Assembly (NCBI RefSeq): GCF_902833085.1
Contig: NZ_CADFEB010000008.1
Span: 233,858 to 297,857 of the forward strand
Length of the DNA stretch: 64,000 nucleotides
DNA from: Burkholderia ubonensis
GTDB taxonomy: Bacteria; Pseudomonadota; Gammaproteobacteria; Burkholderiales; Burkholderiaceae
Direction of reading: 5' to 3'
This document shows positions 39,134 through 50,193 of this stretch, one piece after another; position 1 is the first letter of the stretch, and every line of letters starts with the position of its first letter. The notes beneath the pieces were generated by a model. It made no database searches, was not told where the DNA came from, and was given only the letters and a program-made list of their open reading frames with translations. The translations under genes and the position numbers were made by a program.

Positions 39134-40255
39134 ATGAACGTAGGTCTCGTAGGTTGGCGCGGCATGGTCGGCAGCGTCCTGATGCAGCGCATGCAGGAAG
39201 AGGGCGATTTCGACCTGATCGAACCGGTGTTTTTCAGCACCAGCAACACGGGCGGCAAGGCGCCGTCGTTCGCGAAAAACGAGACTACGCTCAAGGACGC
39301 GACCAACGTCGACGAGCTGAAGAAGTGCGACGTGATCATCACGTGCCAGGGCGGCGACTACACGAACGACGTGTTCCCGAAGCTGCGCGCGGCCGGCTGG
39401 AACGGCTACTGGATCGACGCGGCGTCGTCGCTGCGGATGAACGACGACGCGGTCATCATCCTCGATCCGGTCAACCTCGACGTGATCAAGGACGCGCTCG
39501 TCAAGGGCACGAAGAACTTCATCGGCGGCAACTGCACGGTCAGCCTGATGCTGATGGCGCTCGGCGGCCTGTTCCGCGAGAACCTCGTCGACTGGATGAC
39601 GGCGATGACCTACCAGGCCGCATCGGGCGCGGGCGCGCAGAACATGCGCGAGCTGCTGTCGCAGATGGGCACGCTGAACGGCGCGGTGCAGGAACAGCTG
39701 GCCGATCCGGCGTCCGCGATCCTCGACATCGACCGCCGCGTGCTGGCCGCGATGAACAGCGACGCGATGCCGACCAGCCACTTCGGCGTGCCGCTCGCGG
39801 GCTCGCTGATTCCGTGGATCGACAAGGATCTCGGCAACGGGATGTCGAGGGAAGAGTGGAAGGGCGGCGCGGAAACCAACAAGATCCTCGGCAAGCCGGC
39901 GATGGGCGAGCCGGGCTCGATCCCGGTCGACGGCCTGTGCGTGCGGATCGGCGCGATGCGCTGCCACTCGCAGGCGCTGACGATCAAGCTGAACAAGGAC
40001 GTGCCGCTCGACGAGATCAACGGCATCCTCGCGTCGGCGAACGACTGGGTGAAGGTCGTGCCGAACGAGCGCGAAGCGTCGATGCGCGACCTGTCGCCGG
40101 CGAAGATCACGGGCACGCTGTCGGTGCCGGTCGGCCGCCTGCGCAAGCTCGCGATGGGCGGCGAATACCTGTCGGCGTTCACCGTCGGCGACCAGCTGCT
40201 GTGGGGCGCGGCCGAGCCGCTGCGCCGCATGCTGCGCATCCTGCTCGACAAGTAA
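39134..40255 (+). CDS. asd: Aspartate-semialdehyde dehydrogenase
   Basis: NADPH-dependent reduction of aspartyl phosphate to aspartate semialdehyde for Lys, Thr, Met, Ile and diaminopimelate. 373 aa from ATG 39134 with AAAGGG upstream. The nucleotide motif is [13 protein letters not shown], the catalytic Cys is in [10 protein letters not shown] near residue 136, and the late His segment is [12 protein letters not shown]. It is the gamma-proteobacterial-type Asd by length. Preceded by the leader-peptide region and closed by two hairpins. Confidence 0.96.
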   Translation: MNVGLVGWRGMVGSVLMQRMQEEGDFDLIEPVFFSTSNTGGKAPSFAKNETTLKDATNVDELKKCDVIITCQGGDYTNDVFPKLRAAGWNGYWIDAASSLRMNDDAVIILDPVNLDVIKDALVKGTKNFIGGNCTVSLMLMALGGLFRENLVDWMTAMTYQAASGAGAQNMRELLSQMGTLNGAVQEQLADPASAILDIDRRVLAAMNSDAMPTSHFGVPLAGSLIPWIDKDLGNGMSREEWKGGAETNKILGKPAMGEPGSIPVDGLCVRIGAMRCHSQALTIKLNKDVPLDEINGILASANDWVKVVPNEREASMRDLSPAKITGTLSVPVGRLRKLAMGGEYLSAFTVGDQLLWGAAEPLRRMLRILLDK

Positions 40256-40268
40256 GCCCGAAATGCGG

Positions 40269-40290
40269 AATCCGGCCCGCGGGCCGGATT
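40269..40290 (+). terminator. 22-bp palindrome after asd
   Basis: AATCCGGCCC-GC-GGGCCGGATT is a perfect palindrome 14 bases after the asd stop. It is followed by TTG rather than a T-run, so it is a weak intrinsic terminator or the first of two tandem stops. Confidence 0.6.
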
Positions 40291-40301
40291 GTCCACGCCA
40301 G

Positions 40302-40350
40302 CGCGCCGCGCCGGCCGTGACGATGTCACGGTCCGGCGCGGCGCGTTTTT
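40302..40350 (+). terminator. Bidirectional terminator between asd and flgE
   Basis: Long stem: 13 bp (40302-40314 with 40333-40345) plus 6 bp (40316-40321 with 40325-40330), with one small internal mismatch and a 3-nt loop, followed by TTTTT. It ends 11 bases before the convergent flgE stop, so it can serve both. Confidence 0.9.
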
Positions 40351-40360
40351 CATATACGCG

Positions 40361-41602
40361 TCAGCGCATGTTCAGTACCGCCTGGTCGACCGCCTGCTGG
40401 GTCTTGATCGTCTGCGCGTTCGCCTGGTAATTGCGCTGCGCGGTGATCAGGTTCACGAGCTGGACCGTCAGGTCGACGTTCGAGTTTTCCAGCGCGCTGC
40501 CCTGCAGCACGCCGTGGTTCGTGCTGCCCGGCGCGGAAATCTGCGGCACGCCCGACGCGGAGCTCTCGGCGTACTGGTTGCCGCCGAGGTTCGTGAGGCC
40601 GTTCGGGTTGTTGAAGTTCGCGAGCGCGATCAGGCCGAGCGTCTGCGTCTGGCCGTTCGAGTAGTTGCCGGTCAGCTTGCCGTCCGCGCCGATCGTGAAG
40701 GTCGTCAGCGTGCCGCTCGCGAAGCCGTCCTGCGCGAGGTTGTTCACGCCGTCCTTGCCGCCGTACTGGGTCGTGCCGGTCAGGTCGAGCGTCAGCTTCT
40801 GCGGCGTCAGGGAGCCGCCGGTGGCCGGGATCGTGAACTGGAACTGGCCGGTCGAGCCGGTGACGGGTGCGACCGGCGTCGTGCTTGCGATCTGGCCCGA
40901 CGTGTTGAACGCCACCGTGCCGAGATTGGTCGGCGTCTGGCCCTTGACGCCCGAGTAGACTTCCCACTGGCCGGCCGTCGCGCTCTTCACGAAATACATG
41001 TCGACTTGCTGCGCGCCGCCGAGCGTGTCGTACACCTGGATCGACGTCGAGTAGTTGTACGACGTGTTGACCGTCGGGCTGAACGGCGTCGTGGCCGGCA
41101 CCTTGTCCTGCGAGTTCAGGTTGAACTGGCCGGTGATCTTGGTCGTCGCGGTCGGCGCGAGGTTGGTGGTGGGCGCCTGCATCGGCACGGTGGCCGCGGT
41201 GTTGATCACGCCGCCCGCGGTCGCGTTATAGCCCATCAGGTTGCGGCCGTGCGAGTCGACGATGAAGCCGTTCTTGTCGCGATGGAACGTGCCGTCGCGC
41301 GAATAGGTGACCACGCCGTCGTTCGACATCTGGAAGAAGCCGTTGCCGTTGATCGCGACGTCGAGCGCGTTGCCGGTCGTATTGATCGTGCCCTGGCCGA
41401 ACTGCTGGTCCACCGACGCGAGCCCCGAGCCGATGCCGATCTGGGTGTTGACCGACGTCGCGACCGAGTTCGCGTACATGTCGGAGAAGTGCGCGCGGCT
41501 TTGCTTGAAGCCGACCGTGTTCGCGTTCGCGATGTTGTTGCCGATCACGTCGAGATTGTTCGACGCCCCGGCCAACCCGCTTAAGCCTTGCTGATAGCCC
41601 AT
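40361..41602 (-). CDS. flgE: Flagellar hook protein FlgE (isolated copy)
   Basis: 413-aa exported axial protein. The N-terminal rod/hook motif SGLAGASNNLDVIGNNIANANTVGFKQSRA and the C-terminal NSNVDLTVQLVNLITAQRNYQANAQTIKT coiled-coil segment are both present. Between them lies a variable Ser/Thr/Gly/Asn-rich region of hook type. No other flagellar gene is in the window, so it is separated from the usual flgBCDEF operon and may be a second hook gene. GGGGA precedes the ATG. A perfect 7-2-7 inverted repeat lies about 35-50 bases upstream (41635-41650). Confidence 0.9.
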   Translation of the reverse strand: MGYQQGLSGLAGASNNLDVIGNNIANANTVGFKQSRAHFSDMYANSVATSVNTQIGIGSGLASVDQQFGQGTINTTGNALDVAINGNGFFQMSNDGVVTYSRDGTFHRDKNGFIVDSHGRNLMGYNATAGGVINTAATVPMQAPTTNLAPTATTKITGQFNLNSQDKVPATTPFSPTVNTSYNYSTSIQVYDTLGGAQQVDMYFVKSATAGQWEVYSGVKGQTPTNLGTVAFNTSGQIASTTPVAPVTGSTGQFQFTIPATGGSLTPQKLTLDLTGTTQYGGKDGVNNLAQDGFASGTLTTFTIGADGKLTGNYSNGQTQTLGLIALANFNNPNGLTNLGGNQYAESSASGVPQISAPGSTNHGVLQGSALENSNVDLTVQLVNLITAQRNYQANAQTIKTQQAVDQAVLNMR

Positions 41603-42521
41603 GTTCGGTCCCCGTAACGAGCTGGTAAAGGAATGCAGTCGTGCGACTGCGCGGTAAAACTCCCTGAAATCTCGCCGCGTCAGTCCGGCCGATCGTAATG
41701 GTCGAATCGCGCTGATTCTTGTTTTCGGTTGATCGTAGCGGTGATCGTTATCGAATTTGTGTAGATTTGTGTAATGTGGGTGAATTACAAACGAAAGGTC
41801 GTTTTTGGAGGGATTTCGGGGCTCTATGATGAGCTTGAAATCCTTGCTGGGCGGGGGATTTGGTAGGATGAATGGTCAATTCGCCGATTAGATGGGAGGA
41901 TTGCCTTCTTATCGATAGATTGAAATTATTTTGAATGTGATTGGGGGTGCTGGGGCGGGATTTATTTGAATTTTCGGCCGTGATTTCATTAACGGCAGGT
42001 GCGGCGAATTATTGATGGTGACGACGACGCTTTATTTTCGGGCTGCGGGTTTTTCGCCGGCGGTTTGGAGGCGGCGCCGGTCGCGCGCGAAATGCCCGGT
42101 GCAAAAACGTGAAAGCCCCGAACCGCTTGCGCGGCCGGGGCTTTCTTGCATCGATTCCTTTGGCACGAGGAGAGGATGCGTCGCGAAGTATAAGCCGGTG
42201 GATTCGTTCCCGGCAGGAGGTTAATGTAGGGAGTTGCCGCAATTGCTGAAGTTTTGTTTGCGAACCGGCGGGATGGCCCCGATTGCGCCGCCGGCCGTGC
42301 AGGCGCCGCCCGAAACGCCGCGTGCGTGCCGGCCGGTGCGCGGCAACCGGGGACGAATTCGGCCCGAATCCGGGCGCGTGAAGTAAACTACGCGGTTACG
42401 ACGCGCAGACCAGCGGAAAGCGTCGCGTTCTGCGCGGCGCTTTTGCATTTCTGCGGCGACTTTTTTTGACGCTTCCAAACGCGAATCCGAGCCGCGCGCC
42501 AGCGCGGCGATAGAGCCAACG
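41603..42521. other. 0.9-kb spacer between flgE and fimV, partly AT-rich
   Basis: 41700-42010 is clearly richer in A/T than its surroundings and has no convincing gene; the longest local frames are short and featureless. 41635-41650 holds the inverted repeat GCAGTCG-TG-CGACTGC. The right half contains the orphan hairpin at 42111-42145 and a GTAAAC hexamer at 42383-42388 ahead of fimV. An unannotated small RNA is possible. Confidence 0.5.
42111..42145. terminator. Orphan hairpin, symmetric terminator form
   Basis: Perfect 10-bp stem GAAAGCCCCG/CGGGGCTTTC (42111-42120 with 42136-42145), with an inner CCGC/GCGG stem in the loop. A-rich and T-rich sides make it usable on either strand. No annotated gene ends at it, which suggests a short unannotated transcript nearby. 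Confidence 0.65.
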
Positions 42522-44669
42522 ATGTCCCGAATTTTCTTGTTTCCGCGTCAGTCCCGTCTGTCGCGCGCCGTGAGCGGCGTGCTGGCGATCCTCGCGCTCG
42601 GCGCTGTCGCGCCCGCCTGGGCGGCCGGCGCCAGCGACGCTGCGGCGCCCGCTGCCGGCGCTGCCGCGCCGCTCACGATCACGGTCCAGCCGGGCCAGTC
42701 CCTCAACGACATTGCGATTGCGGCCACGCAGTCGCACGATCCCGGCGTGATCGCCCGGGCCGGGCGCGCGCTGTTCGACGCGAATCCGCAGGCGTTCATG
42801 AAACGCGATCCGAGCCGCCTGAAGGTCGGCTCGGCGCTGACGGTGCCGGCGCTCGATGCGACGGGCGCGGCGATCCCGTCCGGCGCGTCGGCGGCTTCCG
42901 TGGCGCCGGCCGCGTCCGCCGGCGCGGCGTCCGCGCCGCATCCCGCGTCGGCGGCGCATGCGGCGTCGGCGGTGCAGGGCGCGCCCGCGACGTCCGCCGT
43001 TCATCCGGCGCAGACGAGCGACGCGCATGCGGCGGCGGCAACGGCAGGCGCGTCGGCCGCCGTCGGCGCGTCCGCCGCGCACGGCGCGTCCGGGCCCGGC
43101 GCAGAGCCTGCGGCGCAGCAGGCCGGCGCGAGCGGGCCGCACGTGTGGAGCGGCTCGATCCAGGCCGCGCCGTCGTCCGCCAGCGAAGCGGCTGCGCCGT
43201 CGACGCCGGGCGTTCCGGCGGCCGGCTCGCATGCCGCCCCGGGCGCGGCGCCGGTGGCGGCCGCGTCGCAGGCGCGTCCGTCCAGTCTGCAGCAGTTGCT
43301 TGCACTGAAGAATCGCGTGCTGATGGAACTGCAGAAACACGGGATCGGCAAGCCGGCCGCAACCGGCGCGGCGGCCGATGCGGGGCGTCCGCAGACGCCT
43401 TCCGCGCCGCGTCCGGCGGCCGGCGACGCAGGCGCGTCCGCCACTGCGCCGGGGGCCAGCGAGGCCGCGGCGACCGGTGGCGCGGCAAGCGCGGCGCAAC
43501 CGCAGACGCCGCCGGTGCGCCCGGTGAGGACGACCGGCGCGGCCGGGCAGGTCGACTGGCGCCCGGTTGCCGCGGCCGGCGCGGCAGCGGCGCTGCTGGT
43601 GGCCGGTCTCATGTGGCGCAAGCGTCGCAATGCGCGGCGCGGCGCTGCCGAGGCAGCTTCCGGCGCCGGCGACGTGAAGCCGTCGGTCGTGGAGGAGTTG
43701 CCGATCCAGCCCGAGACGCCGGTGTCGCGCGATGCGGCGGCCGACGTGCATCTGGCGGCCGCGACCGCGGCGGCGGTGGAGACGGTGGAGGCGCACGAAG
43801 CCCATGAAGCCCATGAAGCCCATGAAGCCCATGAAGCCCATGAAGCCCATGAAGCCCATGAAGCCCATGAAGCCCATGAAGCCCATGAATCTCACGATGC
43901 GCAGGTAGCGCCGCCGTCCGCCGAGCCTGCCCATGCCGATTCCACGCCGCACGCGCAGGAGGCGGGCGAGGTGGCGGAAGGGGTGGACGCCGGCCACGAC
44001 AAGCAGCCGACCGACGCCCTGGTCGAAGCCCCGGTCAACGCGCCGGCCGACAAGCCGCTCGAAACGCCTGCCCACGCACCGGCCGACACGCCGGCCGCCC
44101 CGGCGGCGGACACGCAGCAAGCAATCATGCAGAGCGCGATCGCCGCGCTCGATAGTCTCGATATGCCGCTGCCGCCGCGCGTATCGGACGAAGCGTCGCT
44201 GTCGACGACCGAAACAGCCCCGAAGGCAGGGCTTTTTGTCGACGACAAGAGCGCAACTAACGGTCAACCCGCCCCGCGCCCGCCGGTTGGCGATGATGAT
44301 CAGACCCCGGAACACCTTGCCGAGCAGGAAGAAGAGCCGGAATGGGACGGCGGCGCGACCCTGCACGGCCATTCGGGGGCGACGACCTCGGCATCTGCGT
44401 TCGCACCGCTCGGCGGCGCGCAGTTCGGCGCGCTGAAGCTAGACTTCGATCTCGACCTGCCGGCCGCGCCCGGCGCGGTGCCCCCGGCGCTCACGCCGGA
44501 CGAGCTGGCGCGCATCGCGCGCAACAAGCTCGAACTCGCCGGCGAATACGTCGAGCTGGGCGATCTGGCCGGCGCACGGACGCTGTTGCAGGAAGTGGTC
44601 GACGCAAACGACGCCGCGACGCGCGACGACGCGCGCGCGCTGCTGGCGAAACTGGCGGACGAGGCGTGA
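42522..44669 (+). CDS. fimV: FimV/HubP-like polar LysM protein
   Basis: 715-aa bitopic envelope protein. It has a signal peptide (about 1-35), a LysM-like peptidoglycan domain (about 49-107, [14 protein letters not shown]), a very Ala/Pro/Ser-rich periplasmic linker, one membrane helix (about 348-366, before WRKRRN), an acidic cytoplasmic region with an EAH tripeptide repeat (11 copies), and the conserved C-terminal FimV domain ([25 protein letters not shown]). Such proteins organise the cell pole, type IV pili or twitching. The stop overlaps the truA start by one base. Confidence 0.88.
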   Translation: MSRIFLFPRQSRLSRAVSGVLAILALGAVAPAWAAGASDAAAPAAGAAAPLTITVQPGQSLNDIAIAATQSHDPGVIARAGRALFDANPQAFMKRDPSRLKVGSALTVPALDATGAAIPSGASAASVAPAASAGAASAPHPASAAHAASAVQGAPATSAVHPAQTSDAHAAAATAGASAAVGASAAHGASGPGAEPAAQQAGASGPHVWSGSIQAAPSSASEAAAPSTPGVPAAGSHAAPGAAPVAAASQARPSSLQQLLALKNRVLMELQKHGIGKPAATGAAADAGRPQTPSAPRPAAGDAGASATAPGASEAAATGGAASAAQPQTPPVRPVRTTGAAGQVDWRPVAAAGAAAALLVAGLMWRKRRNARRGAAEAASGAGDVKPSVVEELPIQPETPVSRDAAADVHLAAATAAAVETVEAHEAHEAHEAHEAHEAHEAHEAHEAHEAHEAHESHDAQVAPPSAEPAHADSTPHAQEAGEVAEGVDAGHDKQPTDALVEAPVNAPADKPLETPAHAPADTPAAPAADTQQAIMQSAIAALDSLDMPLPPRVSDEASLSTTETAPKAGLFVDDKSATNGQPAPRPPVGDDDQTPEHLAEQEEEPEWDGGATLHGHSGATTSASAFAPLGGAQFGALKLDFDLDLPAAPGAVPPALTPDELARIARNKLELAGEYVELGDLAGARTLLQEVVDANDAATRDDARALLAKLADEA
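43797..43886 (+). repeat. 9-bp tandem repeat (10 perfect units) inside fimV
   Basis: GAAGCCCAT is repeated ten times without error and flanked by one degenerate unit on each side (GAGGCGCAC and GAATCTCAC). Each unit encodes Glu-Ala-His, so unit gain or loss keeps the frame and changes only linker length. A likely variable-number locus. Confidence 0.97.
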
Positions 44670-45481
44670 TGCGGATCGCGCTGGGCATCCAATACGACGG
44701 CGCGGCGTTTTGCGGCTGGCAGTCGCAGCCGCACGGCAAGACCGTGCAGGACGCGCTCGAGCGCGCGCTGGCCGAGTTCGCGCAGACGCCGCTGCATACG
44801 ACGGTGGCGGGGCGCACCGACACCGGTGTGCACGGCCTCGGGCAGGTCGTGCACTTCGACACCGAGCTGGACCGCACCGACTTCTCGTGGGTCCGCGGCA
44901 CCAACGCGTTCCTGCCGTCGACGGTTGCGGTGCAATGGGCGAAGCCGATGCCGGACGCGTTCCACGCGCGCTTCTCGGCGTTCGAGCGCACCTACTACTA
45001 CGCGCTGTACGTGCATCCGGTGCGCTCGCCGATGCTCGACGCGCGCGCCGGCTGGATCCACACGCCGCTCGACGACGACGCAATGCGCGCGGCCGCGGCG
45101 CACCTGATCGGCGAGCATGACTTCTCGGCGTTCCGGTCGTCGGAATGCCAGTCGAAGACGCCGGTCAAGCACCTGTACCAGATCGACATCCGGCGCGCGG
45201 GCCACTTCGTGCATTTCCGGTTCCGCGCCAACGCGTTCCTGCACCACATGGTGCGCAACCTGATGGGCTGCCTCGTCGCGGTCGGCCGCGGCCGCTATCC
45301 GGCCGAGTGGCTCGCGGACGTGCTGGCCGGGCGCGACCGTAACCGCGCGGCGCCGACCTTCATGGCCGACGGGCTGTATCTTGCCCATGTCGGCTATCCT
45401 GCGGAATTCGCCGTTCCGCCCGCGCAGCTCGGCAGCGTGCCGTGGAGCGGCGTCTGGGCTGATCTGGATCCACAACCATGA
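44669..45481 (+). CDS. truA: tRNA pseudouridine(38-40) synthase
   Basis: 270-aa enzyme that makes pseudouridine at positions 38-40 of tRNA anticodon stems. The catalytic Asp51 is in [10 protein letters not shown], with further family segments [12 protein letters not shown] and [16 protein letters not shown]. Start overlaps the fimV stop (TGATG) and its stop overlaps the trpF start (ATGA), so it is translationally coupled on both sides. Confidence 0.96.
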   Translation: MRIALGIQYDGAAFCGWQSQPHGKTVQDALERALAEFAQTPLHTTVAGRTDTGVHGLGQVVHFDTELDRTDFSWVRGTNAFLPSTVAVQWAKPMPDAFHARFSAFERTYYYALYVHPVRSPMLDARAGWIHTPLDDDAMRAAAAHLIGEHDFSAFRSSECQSKTPVKHLYQIDIRRAGHFVHFRFRANAFLHHMVRNLMGCLVAVGRGRYPAEWLADVLAGRDRNRAAPTFMADGLYLAHVGYPAEFAVPPAQLGSVPWSGVWADLDPQP

Positions 45482-46170
45482 CCGACATCGCGCTCTCTTC
45501 CGATCCCGCCGCCGCGCCGCCGCGCACGCGCATCAAGCTGTGCGGCCTGTCGCGCCCCGACGACGTGCTGCACGCGGCGGCGCTCGGCGCCGACGCGATC
45601 GGCCTCGTGTTCTATCCGAAGAGCCCGCGCGCGGTGACGATCGCGCAGGCGGCCGAGCTGGCGCGCCTCGCGCCGCCGTTCGTGTCGGTCGTCGGCCTGT
45701 TCGTGAACGCGACGGTAGACGAGATCGAGGCGGTGGTGCGCGACGTGCCGCTGACGCTCTTGCAGTTCCACGGCGACGAAACGCCCGAGCAATGCGACGC
45801 GCTCGGCCGCGCGGCGCGGCTGCCGTGGCTGCGCGCGGTGCGCGTCGGCCCCTCGACGCAGTCGGCCGATTTGGTAGAATCGGCACTTCATTATTCGAAA
45901 GCGCGCGGCCTCCTGTTCGACACCCTCGTGCCGGACTACGGCGGCAGCGGCAAGGTCTTCGATTGGTCACTTATTCCCGCAGAGCTCGCGCGTCGGGCCG
46001 TTTTGAGTGGTGGCTTGAACGCGCAAAACGTCGGTGACGCGATCCGCCAGCTGCGTCCATTCGCTGTCGATGTCTCGAGCGGCATCGAAGTGGAGGGCGC
46101 AAAGGGCGTGAAGGATCACGCCCGGATGGCGGCGTTCGTGCGCGCGGTGCGCGAAGCGGACGCCGGGTGA
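45478..46170 (+). CDS. trpF: Phosphoribosylanthranilate isomerase
   Basis: Tryptophan step three: Amadori rearrangement to CdRP. 230-aa TIM barrel. The catalytic Cys is in [12 protein letters not shown] near residue 22, the general acid Asp in [14 protein letters not shown], and the phosphate site in [17 protein letters not shown]. Four-base overlap with truA; trpB follows after 61 bases. Confidence 0.95.
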   Translation: MTDIALSSDPAAAPPRTRIKLCGLSRPDDVLHAAALGADAIGLVFYPKSPRAVTIAQAAELARLAPPFVSVVGLFVNATVDEIEAVVRDVPLTLLQFHGDETPEQCDALGRAARLPWLRAVRVGPSTQSADLVESALHYSKARGLLFDTLVPDYGGSGKVFDWSLIPAELARRAVLSGGLNAQNVGDAIRQLRPFAVDVSSGIEVEGAKGVKDHARMAAFVRAVREADAG

Positions 46171-46231
46171 TGCATGCCGGTGCGGCGCCCCCAGGAACCG
46201 GGGCGCGCACCGACCGATCGAGAGTGACACC

Positions 46232-47425
46232 ATGTACAACCTTCCTGATGATCGCGGCCACTTCGGCCCGTATGGCGGCGTGTTCGTCGCCGAGACGCTG
46301 ATTCACGCGCTGGACGAGCTGCGCGCGGCGTACGAGAAATTCCAGCACGATCCCGACTTCGTCGCCGAATTCGAGCGCGAGCTGAAGCACTTCGTCGGCC
46401 GTCCGTCGCCGATCTACCACGCGCAGCGCTGGAGCGACACGCTCGGCGGCGCGCAGATCTACCTGAAGCGCGAAGACCTGAACCACACCGGCGCGCACAA
46501 GATCAACAACGTGATCGGCCAGGCGCTGCTCGCGAAGCGGATGGGCAAGAAGCGCGTGATCGCCGAGACGGGCGCCGGCCAGCACGGCGTCGCGACCGCG
46601 ACGATCTGCGCGCGCTTCGGGATGGAGTGCGTCGTCTACATGGGCGCCGAGGACGTGCGCCGCCAGGCTGCGAACGTCTACCGGATGAAGCTGCTCGGCG
46701 CTACGGTCGTGCCGGTCGAATCGGGCTCGCGCACGCTGAAGGACGCGCTGAACGAAGCGATGCGCGACTGGGTCACGAACATCGAGAACACGTTCTACAT
46801 CATCGGCACGGTCGCGGGCCCGCACCCGTACCCGATGATGGTGCGCGACTTCCAGCGCGTGATCGGCGACGAGTGCAAGGTGCAGATGCCCGAGCTCGCG
46901 GGCCGGCAGCCGGACGCGGTGATCGCCTGCGTCGGCGGCGGCTCGAACGCGATGGGCATCTTCTATCCGTACATCGACGACGCGTCGGTGCAGCTGATCG
47001 GTGTCGAGGCGGCCGGTGACGGGCTCGACACGGGCCATCACGCGGCGTCGCTGATCGCCGGCAGCCCGGGCGTGCTGCACGGCAACCGCACGTATCTGCT
47101 GCAGGACGACAACGGCCAGATCATCGAGACGCATTCGGTGTCGGCGGGCCTCGACTATCCGGGCGTCGGCCCCGAGCACGCATGGCTGAAGGACAGCGGC
47201 CGCGCGCAGTACGTGCCGATCACCGACGAGGAAGCGCTGAAGGCGTTCCACGACTGCTGCAGGATCGAGGGGATCATCCCGGCGCTCGAATCGAGCCACG
47301 CGATCGCGTATGGCGTGAAACTCGCGCCGACGCTGCCGAAGGACAAGATCCTGCTCGTCAACCTGTCGGGCCGCGGCGACAAGGACATGCACACGGTCGC
47401 CGAGCGATCGGGCATTTCGCTCTGA
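46232..47425 (+). CDS. trpB: Tryptophan synthase beta chain
   Basis: 397-aa PLP enzyme that joins indole with serine. The PLP lysine is in HTGAHKINN near residue 90, the phosphate loop is [10 protein letters not shown], and the COMM/indole-tunnel segments are of normal length. It partners with TrpA, encoded two genes on, with a methylase gene inserted 9 bases after trpB. Confidence 0.97.
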   Translation: MYNLPDDRGHFGPYGGVFVAETLIHALDELRAAYEKFQHDPDFVAEFERELKHFVGRPSPIYHAQRWSDTLGGAQIYLKREDLNHTGAHKINNVIGQALLAKRMGKKRVIAETGAGQHGVATATICARFGMECVVYMGAEDVRRQAANVYRMKLLGATVVPVESGSRTLKDALNEAMRDWVTNIENTFYIIGTVAGPHPYPMMVRDFQRVIGDECKVQMPELAGRQPDAVIACVGGGSNAMGIFYPYIDDASVQLIGVEAAGDGLDTGHHAASLIAGSPGVLHGNRTYLLQDDNGQIIETHSVSAGLDYPGVGPEHAWLKDSGRAQYVPITDEEALKAFHDCCRIEGIIPALESSHAIAYGVKLAPTLPKDKILLVNLSGRGDKDMHTVAERSGISL

Positions 47426-47434
47426 CCCCGACCG

Positions 47435-48286
47435 ATGCGTGACCTGATCGAAGAGCCGGCGGGCGGCGCCGCGAGCGAAGCGCAGGCGGTGCAAGCCGCC
47501 GTCGCCGAGCCGCGCGCGCTGCGCGCCGGCATCGAATTGCACAACCGCGATTTCCTGACCGAAGCCGCGCGCCTGCCGGACGCGTCGATCGACCTGATCG
47601 TCGCCGATCCGCCGTACGGGCTCGGCAAGGACTACGGCAACGACTCGGACAAGCGCTCGGGCGACGACCACCTCGCGTGGACGATTGCATGGCTGGAGCT
47701 GGCGATTTCGAAGCTCAAGCCGACCGGGTCGATGTACGTGTTCTGCACGTGGCAGTATGCGCCGGAGATCTTCAGCTTCCTGAAGACGAAGCTCACGATG
47801 ATCAACGAGATCATCTGGGACCGGCGCGTGCCGAGCATGGGCGGCACGACGCGCCGCTTCACGTCGGTGCACGACAACATCGGCTTTTTCGCGGTGTCCA
47901 AGGCGTATTACTTCGATCTCGATCCGGTCCGCATCCCATACGACGCCGATACGAAGAAGGCCCGCTCGCGCAAGCTGTTCGAAGGCAGCAAGTGGCTGGA
48001 GATGGGCTACAACCCGAAGGACGTCTGGTCGGTCTCGCGCCTGCACCGGCAGCACGCGGAGCGCGTCGATCATCCGACCCAGAAGCCGCTGGAAATCATC
48101 GAGCGGATGGTGCTCGCGAGCTGCCCGCCGGGCGGCCGCGTGCTCGATCCGTTCATGGGCAGCGGCACGACCGCGGTGGCCTGCGCGAGGCAGGGGCGCG
48201 ACTTCGTCGGCTACGAGATCAACGAAAGTTATTGCGCGATCGCGCACGAGCGCATTGCCGCGCTCGATGCGCAGGCGTGCGCGTGA
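47435..48286 (+). CDS. Orphan DNA methyltransferase (amino-methylase, beta-class order)
   Basis: 283-aa SAM-dependent DNA methylase. The catalytic motif DPPYG is at 58-62 and precedes the SAM motif DPFMGSGT at 238-245; this order, with the target-recognition region between, marks the beta class (N6-adenine or N4-cytosine). No restriction enzyme is nearby, so it is probably regulatory. It sits inside trpB-trpA with 9- and 41-base gaps. From memory, the equivalent B. cenocepacia gene (BCAM0992) was reported to methylate GTWWAC. Two such hexamers lie before fimV (42383) and accD (49144). Confidence 0.92.
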   Translation: MRDLIEEPAGGAASEAQAVQAAVAEPRALRAGIELHNRDFLTEAARLPDASIDLIVADPPYGLGKDYGNDSDKRSGDDHLAWTIAWLELAISKLKPTGSMYVFCTWQYAPEIFSFLKTKLTMINEIIWDRRVPSMGGTTRRFTSVHDNIGFFAVSKAYYFDLDPVRIPYDADTKKARSRKLFEGSKWLEMGYNPKDVWSVSRLHRQHAERVDHPTQKPLEIIERMVLASCPPGGRVLDPFMGSGTTAVACARQGRDFVGYEINESYCAIAHERIAALDAQACA

Positions 48287-48327
48287 GTCGCGCCGCCGTT
48301 TCGCCGAACGAATCGAGGAAAATTGCC

Positions 48328-49143
48328 ATGTCCCGTATCCAGCAGACCTTCGCAGCGCTCGCCGAACAAGGCCGCAAGGGCCTGATTCCGTTCATCACCG
48401 CGGGCGACCCCGATCCCGCGAAGACCGTCGACTTCATGCACGCGCTCGCCGAAGGCGGCGCGGACGTGATCGAGCTCGGCGTGCCGTTCTCGGACCCGAT
48501 GGCCGACGGCCCCGTGATCCAGCGCTCGTCGGAGCGCGCGCTCGAACGCGGCGTCACGCTGAAGAGCGTGCTCGCCGACGTGAAGCGCTTTCGCGAGACC
48601 AACCAGACAACCCCCGTCGTGCTGATGGGCTATGCGAACCCGATCGAGCGGATGGGTGTCGACGCGTTCGCCGAGCAGGCGCATGCGGCCGGCGTCGACG
48701 GCGTGCTCGTCGTCGACTATCCGCCGGAAGAGGCGGGGGTGTTCGCGGAAAAAATGCGCGCCGCGCAGATCGATCCGATCTTCCTGCTCGCGCCGACGTC
48801 GACCGACGAACGCATCGCGGACGTCGGCAAGATCGCGAGCGGCTACGTGTATTACGTGTCGCTCAAGGGCGTGACCGGCGCCGGAAATCTGGATGTTTCG
48901 AGCATTGCGGGTAAAATCCCGGCCATCAAGTCGCGTGTGCCGGTTCCGGTGGGCGTCGGCTTCGGCATCCGCGACGCCGAAACGGCGCGCGCGGTGGCCG
49001 AAGTGTCGGACGCCGTCGTGATCGGCAGCCGTCTGGTGCAGCTCCTCGAGAGCGCCGCGCCGGAAGGCGCCGTCGCCGCGCTGAAGGCGTTCGTCGCCGA
49101 GGTGCGCGCCGCGCTGGACGGCGCGGGCAGGACGGCCGCGTAA
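48328..49143 (+). CDS. trpA: Tryptophan synthase alpha chain
   Basis: 271-aa TIM barrel that cleaves indole-glycerol phosphate to indole. Family segments are [10 protein letters not shown], the catalytic Glu in [16 protein letters not shown], and the catalytic Asp in [16 protein letters not shown] sits 9 bases before ATG 48328. Forms the channelled complex with TrpB. Confidence 0.97.
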   Translation: MSRIQQTFAALAEQGRKGLIPFITAGDPDPAKTVDFMHALAEGGADVIELGVPFSDPMADGPVIQRSSERALERGVTLKSVLADVKRFRETNQTTPVVLMGYANPIERMGVDAFAEQAHAAGVDGVLVVDYPPEEAGVFAEKMRAAQIDPIFLLAPTSTDERIADVGKIASGYVYYVSLKGVTGAGNLDVSSIAGKIPAIKSRVPVPVGVGFGIRDAETARAVAEVSDAVVIGSRLVQLLESAAPEGAVAALKAFVAEVRAALDGAGRTAA

Positions 49144-49219
49144 GTAAACAACCTAGCTACCTAGGAAAGCGGGCCCGGGCGCATGTTGCCCGGCCTGCCA
49201 CGGAACAGGAAACCAAACG

Positions 49220-50092
<873 letters not shown>

Positions 50093-50115
50093 TCGGCGCC
50101 CAGGGTGTGAACCGC

Positions 50116-50160
50116 GCGCGTCGCCTGGCTCGATCGCCAGGCGGCGCGCTTCGTTTTTTT
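50116..50160 (+). terminator. Intrinsic terminator of the trp-accD transcript
   Basis: 14-bp stem (50116-50129 with 50136-50149) with one G-U pair and a 6-nt TCGATC loop, followed by TTCG and seven T. It separates accD from folC. Confidence 0.92.
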
Positions 50161-50193
50161 GCGTAGTGGCGGTACCGATTCAGATTTGATCCG

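Noticed and set aside
38984-40255. Longer asd start at 38984
   Set aside because: It runs through the leader-peptide and hairpin region in another frame; ATG 39134 has a ribosome site and the family N-terminus.
43797-43886. CRISPR-like array in fimV
   Set aside because: Units are 9 bp with no spacers and lie in frame inside a coding sequence, so this is a simple tandem repeat.
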